A stretch of 64,000 nucleotides of DNA from positions 70,432,920 through 70,496,919 of the forward strand of contig OZ007569.1 in assembly GCA_963931925.1 (NCBI GenBank), written 5' to 3'. Both the position numbers and the translations under genes were made by a program. Positions 33,578-44,700 of this stretch are shown here, piece by piece. The stretch's first letter is position 1. Every line of letters starts with the position of its first letter. This DNA comes from Onchidella celtica. Its lineage: Eukaryota > Mollusca > Gastropoda > Systellommatophora > Onchidiidae. Under the pieces are notes generated by a model. That model was not told where the DNA came from. It saw nothing but the letters and a program-made list of their open reading frames with translations, and ran no database searches.

Positions 33578-36500
33578 GGGCAACGTTTCGAAATACATGT
33601 TTAAATCCGTCGGGGGGTTTAAAACAACAATTAACAAATGAAACAATTGTTGTTGTTGTTTTTATACGAACATAAAAGTTTAATTGCAGTCATGAGGAAC
33701 TGGCAGAAAATGAAACTGTATCATCCGCGAAGCAAGTGTGTTACAGCCTGGATCCGTGGAGCCGATACGCACCGTGCGCACGGCCTCTACCTGTGGAGTC
33801 CCACTGTTGTTGACTTGTTCAGCGGAACGCTTTCATAATATTAAAATTTAGCACCACTGATCTGTGGTTCGGACTGAGCGAGGTGTCGGATTATCATCAT
33901 AAAACATTGTTTATGTCATAAGTCCGCCGACGAGCCGTGGTACAGTATTTGCAGCTGAGACGTGTATCCACTTTTTGAACCATCAAACTGAAAGTTACAC
34001 AGGTGAGACGCCAAATACACTGCTTAATTTTGCTACTTTAACCGTCAAAGTCCTGAGGGTGCGATAAGTAGAGAAAATTGCTGGGTCACGGGAAAACATC
34101 GTTAAAGCCAAAAATAGATCAGATTCACGTTTTGTGAAATACAGTGTGCTTTACCCTTCCTGTCTGGGTTATACTTTTGAAAGGCTAATCGTTTCTTCTG
34201 GTAATCACTAAATGAAAATTGAGAAAAGGAATTCGGCTGGGCGGAACGCAAAATGCGTTTTGTATCTCCTGAAAATGTAAAATTTAGATTTTGGCGTAAA
34301 CAATCTTCTATCTTCCATAAATCGTGCTTCTGAAACATATTTTCAGTGCTATATCGTTCCGTAGGAAATAACGTCGAGATAGGTAAGCGAAATGCGTGAC
34401 CTTGTTGAGAATACAGCCTTGTGATGGAATAGCCCCAATGTGCCATATTACAGGTACACAGTACATGTATACAAAATTTTTTAAAACCCAAACATACTCA
34501 GGCATTGCAGTGACCCTCCTACTACTCATCCACACAATACTTGAATACGTGACGTATGTTCAGCCTCCTAGAGGTCAACCTAGGAGCAGGGACGAAGCGT
34601 TGCTCTCTGCAGAGGGTAATCAGAATTTAAGCTAGTAAGATCCTCATAATAGGACGTATCGCTACATCATATGTACATAATTATAAATGCAGCGACTAAA
34701 ACAATGAAACGGTTGCTAGGAACTGTAAAAATCTGAAGAGCGGAGTATCCTTGTCAACAGGACAGGAATGCAGCAATTTACAAGCCAAAGTAATCTGAAA
34801 ACCTATTCATTCATACTAACAGACTTATAAACGCATATTTTTCACCCATTTTTTAAAATATAATTTGAACATCACGTTTTCATTGTCATATTCATAGCCA
34901 GAGATTTTGTTATTCTACCATCTCATAAAGTTTCTCGGAAAGGACCCATTAACATTAAATGGTAGAAAGTGCTTAAATGGCATCTCTGTGACACAACGTG
35001 TAGCGATTTCGGAGAAGTGGCTATCTGCCGTTGCGGTTTAGGCTCGAGCGACCTATCAAGTGAATTGATGTTCTTAATACGTTCGACTGATTTTGATCAC
35101 AGTTATATCTAGATCTAGACTATAATAACTATCATTCTTTGATAGCTCTTGCTGTGCGTAGTGTAAATTATTCTTAGATTACCTCAAACAAAAACAAAAA
35201 AAGATCCACACAAACTCTTTCACTCTACTCTTTACCTTTCGATTGGGATGAAAACGACCGCATAGTGAAAAACCTGCATAAGTACGTAAAATCAGGTCAA
35301 ACCTTGATTATAAACTTATTTTTTTCCCCCACTACATGTATTTTGCTGTCTGCGGCGCCGCTTTCAAGAAAACAGGCTATGCTCAAGCTCGCTCCTGGGT
35401 GTAGTCAAGTCTTCTTCGTCTTTGTTAATCATTGATTTTGGACCAGTTCATATGGTGTAAGTCCCTACAAAGATGCTTTTCGCTGAGGAGTGTTAGACTA
35501 TAACAAAAACCCAAAATAGCAATGTAGAATACAATGCTGAACTGACTAAATGGACTTGGAATTGGGCTCGATCTGAAAAGCGTAGTAATTCTAGAATTAA
35601 TATTCGAAGGGTAATCACTGATTATTTGATTATGAGGAAGCCTCGCCCCTGCCTAGGAGGATTTAGAGTGGGGTATATTGCTTATTATGCCTGTCGACCC
35701 TAATACCTTCCTCAGCTTCATTGAGACCGCCCGAAACAAAATTTCAATTGGGATATCTCAATGAACCAGTGAAGTTTTTTTTTTGGGGGGGGGGGGGGGG
35801 CGTGCCACCTATTTTGTCTCGCAATCTAAGAAGCCCGCTCACTCCCTCCCAAATTTATTCTAATCATCCCAAATGAAAGTGACATCGACAGTTCTATTAC
35901 TAATAAACAGATTGAACGAATAAACAAAGCAAAGGGTGTCGGGATCGGGATGGGGGACCGCCGTGTTTATCTGCTCTGGAGTAATAACAGCAACAGTTTC
36001 ATGCTGCATTCCATTAGCGTGAGATGCAATCTCCTGTGTTATCAACTGTTTGTAGGCCAAGGTCATTCCTTCCATTTCTCTACATCATATAATTAAACGG
36101 CCAAAGATCGTGCGGCAGTCACTGGAAAACTGACAGTGGTGAACTGAAACCCCGATCCAGTGTATCAAATCAGCACAGCCCGCAGGTAATAGATCACTGT
36201 TGATGATGATATTGAAGATTATCTTTGTTATAATTATTGCCCTGATCACCACAGAAATTTTGAAAACAAGTCAGAACTAATGTTTCAATTTCGTCGATGT
36301 TGTGTCATAGTCGTCTACTGGCGATGAACCAGCTAAACTGTAGTGCGTATTTATTGGAATGACGGAAATGACGATTGATTTTCTCGAGAATTCTCTGTTG
36401 GATTTAATTCCAATTTTACTTGGGCTCATAATATTTCACACCAAACTTAATGGTCCTAATTGTTTATTTGTTAGTCTGCAGTCTGATTTTTGAATTTGCT

Positions 36501-36660
36501 TCTTCGCACTTTGTAAAAAAAATGATAAGTGGAGCGAAAAAAACCATTTTTGCAGGACAAAATTGTGAGAAACACTAAAGTAATACAGTACGTTCAACTT
36601 GAACAGGAAATAGCGTTTTATGTTCACTCAACCACAGAGCTCTAGACTAGAGCGGGAAGT
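33578..36660. other. Intergenic region
   Basis: No gene found. G-run at 35785-35800. The 36465-36521 piece is a dispersed repeat (see separate entry). Confidence 0.45.
36465..36521 (-). repeat. Dispersed repeat 3, copy 1
   Basis: On the minus strand it reads ACAAAGTGCGAAGAAGCAAA and later AGACTAACAAATAAACAATTAG, matching 44583-44645 with few changes. Confidence 0.65.
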
Positions 36661-36671
36661 ACGCCAACTCA

Positions 36672-37000
36672 CTGTGCACCACAGACTAATAAAATACCCA
36701 GACTGGATGAGCCCATTGTGTGACGTCACAAAACAGCGAAAGGTCATGAACCATCCGCCACATTAGGTTTACGGTGACGACCGACGCTTCAGCATAGCTA
36801 CAATTTTGAATGACACCATTTTGACGCGCCTACTGAACGCGGAAGTTTGGTTCTGTACCAAGAAATTAATACATGTACAACCAATCTTGACAAATAAAAA
36901 AAAAATTCTACTGCAGATAGAACTAGAATCGGAATTTCCCGAGCGGCGGCCATGTTGGTTATACGGCTGGTTAATTTATTAGTCTGTGCTGTGCACCCTA
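36672..37000. mobile_element. Inverted-repeat element containing a CRE site
   Basis: GTGCACCACAGACTAATAAA (36678-36697) pairs with TTTATTAGTCTGTGCTGTGC (36977-36996) with two extra bases. Between them lie a perfect cAMP response element TGACGTCA (36721-36728) and GCGGCGGCCATGTTGG (36943-36958), which looks like a YY1 site. Either a MITE with promoter-like content or a promoter region. Confidence 0.45.
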
Positions 37001-37330
37001 CAGTGCCTGGAGGTGAGACAAAAATAGGGCACGGTGTCTACAAAAAAGTTTGAAAAATGGTACTCAGTTGTTGCGTACTTTTCAAATTCTAAAGGCTTTA
37101 CTGTAGATGACGTCGCAGGCATGACTTCTTCGCGTGAAAGGAAATACTTTGCACTTTATTGGCATAGCCTAGTGCCTACAGAGAGAACGCTTGACGCTTG
37201 AGAAAACTAAGACTTGAGCTTGAAAGTAAGCGCCTGTTAAAAAGCGCTTGGTGGATATTGAGGGGCACCAGATAACGCTTGTCGCTAGCGCTTGCTTTGG
37301 GCGCCATCGGAAATGAGAGTTGATTTGGCG

Positions 37331-37889
37331 TATGGCGGCTTTGTTTGACGACGAATTATTGTTGCTGGACAGTGTTTTACCTAAGGCTGGCTCTTTTCAA
37401 GCCTCAAGAAGCCCCAATAGACCCCCTCCCATTGCTCTATTCAGGTCGTTAGAGGCCCGAATAGACAAAACACCCCACCGTTACTCTATTCAGGCCTCTA
37501 CCTAGAGGCCCGAATAGACAAAACACCTCACCGTTACTCTATTTAGGCCTCTACCTAGAGGCCCGAACAGACAAAACATCCCACCGTTACTCTATTCAGG
37601 CCTCTACCTAGAGGCCAGAACAGACACCCCCTTTATCTAAACTTATCCTTGGAAAACGAAAGAGAATATTAGCTGTTCATGAAATTAATCAGAAACGGAG
37701 AGAAGAAGGTGAATATCATTACCTGTTTCCTCCACTGAAAAACCACCCCGATCGATTTCATTCATACATGAGAATGAGTCTCGACACATTTTAATAAATC
37801 TTGGGAAAAATAGAACCTAAAATAATTAAGATCTGGTGCAATTGGCATCAATCCATTATGGCAGAGGAACGCCTTGTCATCATGCTGAG
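37331..37889 (+). pseudogene. Harbinger transposase (HARBI1-like), broken N-terminal part
   Basis: Starts MAALFDDELLLLDS at 37331. Then a 53-bp minisatellite with stops, then at about 37637-37889 the segments RREEGEYHYLFPPLKNHPDR, FHSYMRMSLDTF, two stop codons, KIEPKIIKIWCNWHQ and MAEERLVIMLR before a GTAAGT donor. EYH...LFP..., RM...TF and EERL.I.LR are family hallmarks. The DDE nuclease core is absent, so it cannot be active. Confidence 0.7.
37451..37630. repeat. 53-bp minisatellite with palindromic core
   Basis: AGAGGCC starts at 37451, 37504, 37557 and 37610, period 53. The core GGCCTCTACCTAGAGGCC is palindromic. It has expanded inside the transposase remnant. Confidence 0.9.
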
Positions 37890-38199
37890 GTAAGTCAAGC
37901 TTCACGTTCAAACCGTTTTTAAAAAGTGTAATGGGAACATTGTGTTATCAAGTACTCAAGTTTTTTGTTTATTCTTTATTCTTAGCAGAACTGGAATTTT
38001 TAGAAGAGTTAGTAACAAATACAAGAAAAAAGTTAACAAATTAAAATCAAAATAAAAACCAAGAGGTCAGAAGACACTTTCTTCTTAAACTGTCATTGAA
38101 TACCGATAACAATTCTATCTCTCCTACCTCGTCTTAAAGAATATTTAGTAAAACATGGCTAAGAATGGTCATCATGAATATTCGATGACACAGAGTTAA

Positions 38200-38735
38200 T
38201 ACTGGCAATCATGAGGAACAAGATCAGAATTATAGGACTGGTAACTGTGAGGTGTTGAAGTTGTACTGTAGCTTTGGTAAGAGGGTGAGGGTGTTGCCCC
38301 GTCTTGCTGATTTGGATGCTGGTGTGATTGGATGTACCTGTTGGCAGGTGGGTGTGACACGGTGGATTCTGGGAATGCAAAATCTTCAAGAACCAGTTGA
38401 ATACGATTTCGAAAGGCAAGTTTTAAGTGACGAGGAATTAGTTTCATATATAGGACAGCAGAGATCTTAGAAACAAAAAGTCTTCATCATTAGCTGTATC
38501 ATCTTTTTGCTGTTTGTCAGTAAAAAACTGGAGCTTCCTCTTTTCAATCTCAATGAGTTCTTTGTAATTGTCCACAGAGTCCCTTTTGTGCTTTCTTGTT
38601 TCCTTTTGTCTTTTCTGGTTTGTCACCGGGTTTACACCTGACTGGTCTGTCAGTTGTGCAGGTGTTAAACCCTCCAAGTCCAGAGAAGCTGACGGACCTG
38701 GCTCCTGGGTTTCGTTGTTAATATTAGCACCCTAG
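38200..38735 (-). pseudogene. Harbinger-associated MADF/BESS protein, frameshifted C-terminal part
   Basis: On the minus strand: NNETQEPGPSASLDLEGLTP, KELIEIEKRKLQFF, then DEDFLFLRSLLSYI and, after one frameshift near 38445, LKLAFRNRIQLVLEDFAFPE. The last two are a BESS motif, followed by a Gln/Ser/Tyr-rich tail. These proteins help Harbinger transposase enter the nucleus and bind ends. One frameshift breaks it. Confidence 0.6.
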
Positions 38736-38905
38736 GCGCTTTAAACGCGAAAAAGAATTAACTAACAATTCTTTACACTTAACAAACGACGCGAAAGACA
38801 GCAAGCGCTAAAGAACAAGCTTTGTCTCTGAATGGTACTAGAGAAATGTGAGAGACATTACAAACGCTTATCTACATGCGCTCGCTTTCTCAAGCACAAC
38901 GTCTC

Positions 38906-39872
38906 AGCAAACACTCAAAACGCATAAAAAGAAGTCCCGATAATAAAAATACAGGAACCAATAGTGCATTGAATGTTTTGTGGAAAGTAGGACTTTTTTT
39001 TTTAAACAATAGAATTACGTCCCTAGCTTTTAAATGTTGTATCGTTCCTGCACCACCCTTTTCTGTTTACAAACGATATAGTATCGGAAGAGTGGCAAGT
39101 TTGTTTGACTTCTATGGGGAAACGTATTACTCTACGTGTAATTAATCTAAAGGAAGACGGGAACTTTTGCTGCCCTGAATGTCCTGATCTCCCCAAGAAA
39201 GAAATGGAGATCAAATCCAAGTCACACACAACTTCAGTTTTCCTAAAACTATGCCCAGTGCCAAGTCCCGTCCACGGGGATCTTGACCAAACTCTCCAGA
39301 CTGTCACCAATAAGGGCACACGGCAACTGACGCATTTCAACCTTTGTACCAGTTATAAAAAAAAAAGACTGCCCCAGGAAAAAAGCAGACCTAGCACCAG
39401 AGTCCGCGGATATTGTATGTTACAGTCATTCCTCAACTGGAACTTCCTCATTACCCAGTGTCCCTACCGGAGGACCTGATACGCAGACCTTGACATGGAC
39501 ATGTTTCACGAAGGATGATCTAACTGATGCTTGTAAGTAGATCTCTGTCTCGGTCCTAATTGCAAGGTAAACTCGCCCCAGGCACTCATAAGGGCGAACT
39601 TCTTCACAAGCCACTACTGTTTGGAATCGAAGAAACCAAGAGATCACGAATCCCCCAAGCCCACCCCCACACCCCAAAAGGACCTTTGGGGCTTTTATAC
39701 AGATGACAGCTTGATAAGCTGAGACAAAGCACTACATCACCTTAACAATCTGGATTCCTACTTCAGTACGTCTAAATCTGTCGGATATCTACTCTCGCCC
39801 AGCGCGGGGTCACATCCAGATCAGCTCCCCTCTCACCAAGTCACAAAATTTAGCGCACTGACACTGAACATG
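38906..39872. other. Spacer
   Basis: A 124-codon + frame at 39105-39479 with a CCPEC motif has no recognisable domain and no splice support. Not called a gene. Confidence 0.4.
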
Positions 39873-40136
39873 AAATTTACTTCACATGGACTTTATTTTT
39901 GGTGAATTTTGATTCAAACATGAACTGAATTATTTGCGGCCCAAGTGTATTTCTAACAATTCATGAAAGGCTTTTTTTCCTTTAAGCTGGGGAAAAAAAG
40001 AAAAGGGGGGGGGGGTCTATGGCAATGTAATAGTCGAAGGAAATCGAATGTTCGGCGTAATATCAGAATGAATAGGTGAGGGAGTTAATTTGTTCTGCAC
40101 TCCAATGTTCCATGTGCACTGCATGTGGAAATTTGG
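39873..40136. repeat. Dispersed repeat 2, copy 1
   Basis: Nearly identical to 43249-43522 from AAATTTACTTCACATGGAC to GCATGTGGAAATTTGG; the main difference is the length of a G-run. Confidence 0.92.
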
Positions 40137-41611
40137 GCGTAACCACCTACTCTTTGTAGAACTACAAACATCGCTCAGCACTGCTCTCTGGAATACCGGG
40201 AATCCATACGTGATCATTTCCTATTAAATAAGCACAACTTAAGACTGGGTCATGCTGAAATCCGGTCTGGATCTTCAATCGATAACAAATTATATCGTTC
40301 AACAGAAATATTACCAGATAGAGCCATACCTTTCTCTCCCCCTTCGGTTATCACCAGGTAACCACTGAGCAAATGTGACAATATTTACCAAGTTACATGT
40401 ATGTACATTATTTTATTATCCTGTATTTTCTTCAGCACGAAAAAGACATCGGCTTTGGGACAATATTTCGACAGTAGTGAAAGTCCACGATCATTATTCT
40501 CATGCAAACGATCAAAAGTAATAGTATGTTACAATTTCAGTAAACACTCATCAAGAAAATTAAATTCTGCTGCAGAAAAAAAAAAGGAGAAAATAGTGCC
40601 CATTAATAAGAGACAACAAAAAAGCTAAATCAGCGACACAAAGCAAACTGAACAAGAAAATACTACACCACCACTTCAAGTTCCAAAGACTAAAAATGGG
40701 GTGTTTATCCGCCCATAGTTGGTTTAGTGATGTTTATTTTGGACAAATCTCTTCACGGTTATAAAGGGTTCGCAATAGCGGAGTGTTTAGCTTCCTAGCC
40801 TGTCAATTATTTACTGGATTCTGATAGATTATACTAATGACTCACTAATAAAGTATTTTTTTTTTTTTGGTTGTTTGCTTTTTTTTGTTTTTGGAAAAAG
40901 AAAGAAATGCTGCGGTAAGGAACGTTTCTAAGTAAAGGCGAAAAGACAAAATGGTGACTAGTGTGCACACTTCATCTAGATTAAAATTTTCAGCGCTTTC
41001 GGCTTCACTTGATAACTGACCGAACCGAAGCCCTTTAAAAAAAAAAAAGCGTCGGCACGTAGATCCGGGTTCGAATAGTTAAAAATCAGCCCACAGGAAA
41101 TGCTGCAAAAAAAAAAAAAAATGGATCGGCGGTGGTTAGTCAGCGACACAAAGCAAACTCAAAAAGTACGCTTCCCCACTATTTGGAGCCACCAAAAGTA
41201 AAAAGAAGAACCTTCTCCTGGTCAAAAGGGGGGCACCTTCAAAATTTCAAGCAAATCCGAATTGTATTAACCGCGCCAGGTCTTATTAAAAATCGGGCGA
41301 GTTTTTCTGTTGTACTTAATTTTGTTTCATTTTAATCTCAAGGTAACTCATTATGAATCTTCCATTGTGCAAGTAGCTCTCGAGAAAGCTGAAAACATTC
41401 AGCGATGAATTTTCTATCATCATTACCGTACGTTTTGTACACGTCGTGTTGATGTTGGATGATGCCCATCACGTGAAAAGGTGCAGACAAAATATTGTGT
41501 AATATTATCGATTATTTTTTTTTAGAAATACGGCGCAACATTTACATATTATTATTATTGGTCAAGGGTCAATAAAAACCAACTCCATATGGGCTTCTTC
41601 AATATCATTAT
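40137..41611. other. Intergenic spacer
   Basis: Homopolymer A/T runs at 40857-40868, 41037-41047 and 41106-41120. A minus-strand AAGCCGAAAGCGCTGAAA (40990-41007) recalls hammerhead-like repeat sequences. No gene. Confidence 0.4.
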
Positions 41612-42072
41612 CAGTATCAGTTGCCTGTCTCGGTCAGACATTGGCGATCATGGCTCTCCACTCAGATCTGTCATGGGCCAACCTCAAGACGGAGTTGCTG
41701 TTGTGTCGTGAGTCCTTCATTTTATCCCATAGTTCTTCCGCTTCAGTGATGTCTTCAAGGGCCTCGTATTTGTTTTTTATATTTACAGAAAATTGTTTTT
41801 TTAACTTTTGGTCCGATTTTGGTAGTTCCATTTGAAATTTTGGATGGCTAGTTGGTTTCTTCAGATTGTTTAGTTTAACCTGGAATCTGCACATGATTGG
41901 GACATGGTCGGCGTCACAATCTGCTTTTTGCATTGATTTTGATGTCTTTACAGCGTTTCTGAATCTTTTCTGTACTAGATCTAGTATGAAGTCAATTTTG
42001 GCTGTTGTAATAAGTAGGCTACGTACCCACCCCAAGGGTTTTGCATCCTTATCCTCAACCCTAAATCGAAAA
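41612..42072 (-). mobile_element. Internally deleted RTE-type LINE relic
   Basis: The minus-strand frame (to 42185) carries the end of an APE-type endonuclease, KRFRNAVKTSKSMQKADCDA, DHVPIMCRFQVKLNNLKK, then jumps directly to the C-terminus RLAHDRSEWRAMIAN. The whole reverse transcriptase is missing. The join is in frame. The same ending occurs at 8935-9003. Confidence 0.7.
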
Positions 42073-42430
42073 GTATGATCGAGAATTTCTTCTTCGCCAC
42101 TCTTCACACGTAGCTGGTTGAAAATAAGTTTTATCCCCCAAAACCATGTCGTAGAACTCTTTGCAGTTGACCTGTCCATCCCCATAGAGATTTGTCTGAA
42201 AGGAAGACTGGATACGTGTTAAGCAAATGTTTGTTTCGTCAGCTTAGCAACACCTTTAGATATATCAAAGCCATGTCCTTGTATTTGAAAGAGACACAAA
42301 TTCAGCAACCTCAATAACCAATGTTCAATGCCTAACAGTTCTATGCCTATAGATTATTAAACGTTTTTGCACTAGTGAAGATCACACTTACGGGAACGTG
42401 AGAAACAGCGACCTCTTCAATGCCGGCCAT
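42061..42430 (-). CDS. Candidate two-exon minus-strand ORF with EF-hand-like loop
   Basis: Exon 1 (42430-42392): ATG in AAAATGGCCGG, MAGIEEVAVSHVP, then CCC|GTAAGT. Exon 2 starts at 42195 after a pyrimidine-rich CTTCCTTTCAG. In phase it reads NLYGDGQVNCKEFYDMVLGD and ends at a TAG at 42063-42061, in all 57 aa. N-L-Y-G-D-G-Q-V-N-C-K-E fits the 12-position EF-hand loop (D/N at 1, D at 5, G at 6, V at 8, E at 12). The 3' end overlaps the LINE relic, so this may be a gene truncated by insertion, or a donor at CTAC|GTGTGA may lead on. Tentative. Confidence 0.35.
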
Positions 42431-43248
42431 TTTGATTCATTCGTGTACTGGGATATACACCAAAAATATAACTGTTTGTTATTGATTAGAATTACACTTC
42501 GATGAACTTTCACTACTAAAATCAGCTCCAGATAATAATGACGTTGGGCACACCCAGATTGCCTTGGTTGGAAGGGACGCAAAGTTATGGACCAGCAGAT
42601 TTCGCCGGGCTCAAACAAACAAGACTGAACATGGATACGCCTGTAATCTAAGCCATTAAATGTCTTCGGTTTCTTGTCCTAGTTCCTGTTTTTTTCTCAG
42701 ACGGACAGACGCGCAGGCAGCCAAGCAAACATAGATAGATATTGTGACAGCACCACCCAACTAGTCCGCTTATCAGAATCGGTTAGTGCACGCTTAGGTT
42801 AATAATAATAGTGGGTACACAAAACCAGTTGTTCATTATGTTCTCTGCTAAAAAATTATTGGTGTAGGAGAACTAGTTTTTTCTTTCTTAGTAATTTGGT
42901 ACCACGGCTGACTAATCCTAAATTTTAAGAAAGGTTATGATTTTTTTTTAATTCGAAGTTTTCTGTCACAGTCCAGGCATGCCTTTATTGTAGTATGCCA
43001 TACTTATTTTCTTTTGGAATGATTTCACACTTTTTGTCTGTGTTGTAATGCCTTATGTCGTATTTTTTGCTATTGACGAGGTCATTTTTGATGTATGTCT
43101 GGAACTCTCGCAAAAAAACAAAAAAAAACAAAAACTAGGATGTTGCTTCGTCATCATTTTATGTATTTTGTGGGGCGGACAGAAAGTTTGCGTGGTTGGT
43201 GGTATTTTGAAAGTACACGAATGTTCTGTTCTGAGACTATATTAGATT
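42431..43248. other. Spacer
   Basis: No feature recognised. Confidence 0.4.
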
Positions 43249-43522
43249 AAATTTACTTCACATGGACTTTATTTTTCGTGAATTTTGATTCAAACATGAA
43301 CTGAATTATTTGCGGCCCAAGTGTATTTCTAACAATTCATGAAAGGCTTTTTTTCCTTTAAGCTGGGGAAAAAAAAGAAAAGGGGGGGGGGTGGGGGGGA
43401 GGGTCTATGGCAATGTAATAGTCGAAGGAAATCGAATGTTCGGCGTAATATCAGAATGAATAGGTGAGGGAGTTAATTTGTTCTGCATTCCAATGTTCCA
43501 TGTGCACTGCATGTGGAAATTT
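43249..43522. repeat. Dispersed repeat 2, copy 2
   Basis: Near-identical mate of 39873-40136, same orientation, with a longer G-run (43382-43402). Confidence 0.92.
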
Positions 43523-44040
43523 GGCGCAAAATATCAACTGTCCCATTAGTGAGTTTTGTGCTGTACAACGCTTGTGTGGGCAACAAGATTATTCATCTCA
43601 CACTCCACTTTTTGTTTCATCATAAACAGTGGTGTAAAAAATGTGCGAAATAACTTTGTCTACAGTGGTTCATCAATCAAAAGCAATAGCTTAAATATTG
43701 TTGATCAGCCTTGGATAACTAAGTAGCTACTTAAATCACTCATATAGGCCTGCATGACTGTTTTATCAGAAATTGACCAGTTTGCCTTTACGTAGACATG
43801 ACAAAAGTTTGTTTTCTGACTTAATTATCGTATAGGGCCTGCATGGTACAGTTCGTGAGTCATTATTTAATTTGAAAAATGAAAAGAATTACTGTATTTC
43901 ATTTATTTCCAAATAATGTTTTTTTTGGAAATATATTCCTGCTAGGGCAAATCGATAAAAAGCTGTATGCAAAGTTTCAGCGAATTTCATCAATCCGTTT
44001 TAAAAGATATTGCCATTTTAGTTTACAGACGCGATATATA

Positions 44041-44117
44041 ATGATTTTGACTGTTGTAATGAGTAGGCTACGTACCCACCCCAAGGGTTTTGCATCCTTA
44101 TCCTCAACCCTAAATCT
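44041..44117. repeat. 77-bp block shared with the LINE relic
   Basis: Matches 41996-42072 almost exactly (GTAGGCTACGTACCCACCCC and onward). On the minus strand both read RVEDKDAKPLGWVRSLLIT. Confidence 0.85.
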
Positions 44118-44582
44118 GATCGAATCCCCAATTCCGCCTCCTACCCCTTTAACCAAAAACCAGGAGGAAAACAAAAAGAAAATCTGAAAGAGTATTTAAT
44201 TAAGGCTGTTGTTAGGAGTATTTTGGGAGGAGCTTTATATAGCTCCGAAGTCACAAAAAAAAAAAACGTAACTCTAGCGCATAAAACTAGGGGGACGTAC
44301 GTACTTGCAAGAACATTCAATGATTTTTAGTCACTTGCCCTCCTTTTGCTGCAATGGCGCCGCCCTAGGTGGCCACGGAAGCGCCGCCCTAGGTGGCCAT
44401 GGAAGTATCGCCATTTTTGAGTGGAATGCCCTCTGTTGCGTATCGCTCTGTGATACCCAGCAAGAAATGCTCCACGCACTAAAGTACGAGTAAAATGTAT
44501 AAAATGTTGAACACTTGATAGAGTTTCCCCTGAGTTTAGTAATGTAGAAATGGTTTTTTTAATTATTCAATCTACTTATTCT
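44118..44582. other. Spacer with short direct repeat
   Basis: GCGCCGCCCTAGGTGGCCA occurs twice at 44357-44399. No gene. Confidence 0.4.
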
Positions 44583-44700
44583 CTTTTACAAAGCGCAAAG
44601 AAGCAAACTCAGACCCGGCTGCAGCTAACAAATAAAAAATTAGATGTGATGAGGAATTATTATGAGCTCATGCGAAATTCCAATACTTTACATCAGTCTT
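44583..44700 (+). repeat. Dispersed repeat 3, copy 2
   Basis: Shares ACAAAG.GC.AAGAAGCAAA with 36465-36521 and ATGAGCTCATGC..AATTC with 52560-52835. A possible SINE or LINE tail. Confidence 0.55.

Larger units (their letters stand above)
37189..38905. mobile_element. PIF/Harbinger transposon remnant
   Basis: Convergent remains of the two genes typical of Harbinger elements: transposase on + (37331-37889) and a MADF/BESS-type DNA-binding protein on - (about 38200-38735). Imperfect inverted ends share CGCTTGACGCTTGAGAAAA (near 37190) and CTTTCTCAAGCACAACGT (near 38890). AAGCGC motifs cluster near both ends. The catalytic half of the transposase is deleted. Confidence 0.65.

Noticed and set aside
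39105-39479. 124-codon + frame
   Set aside because: No domain, no splice support, odd composition; too weak to call.
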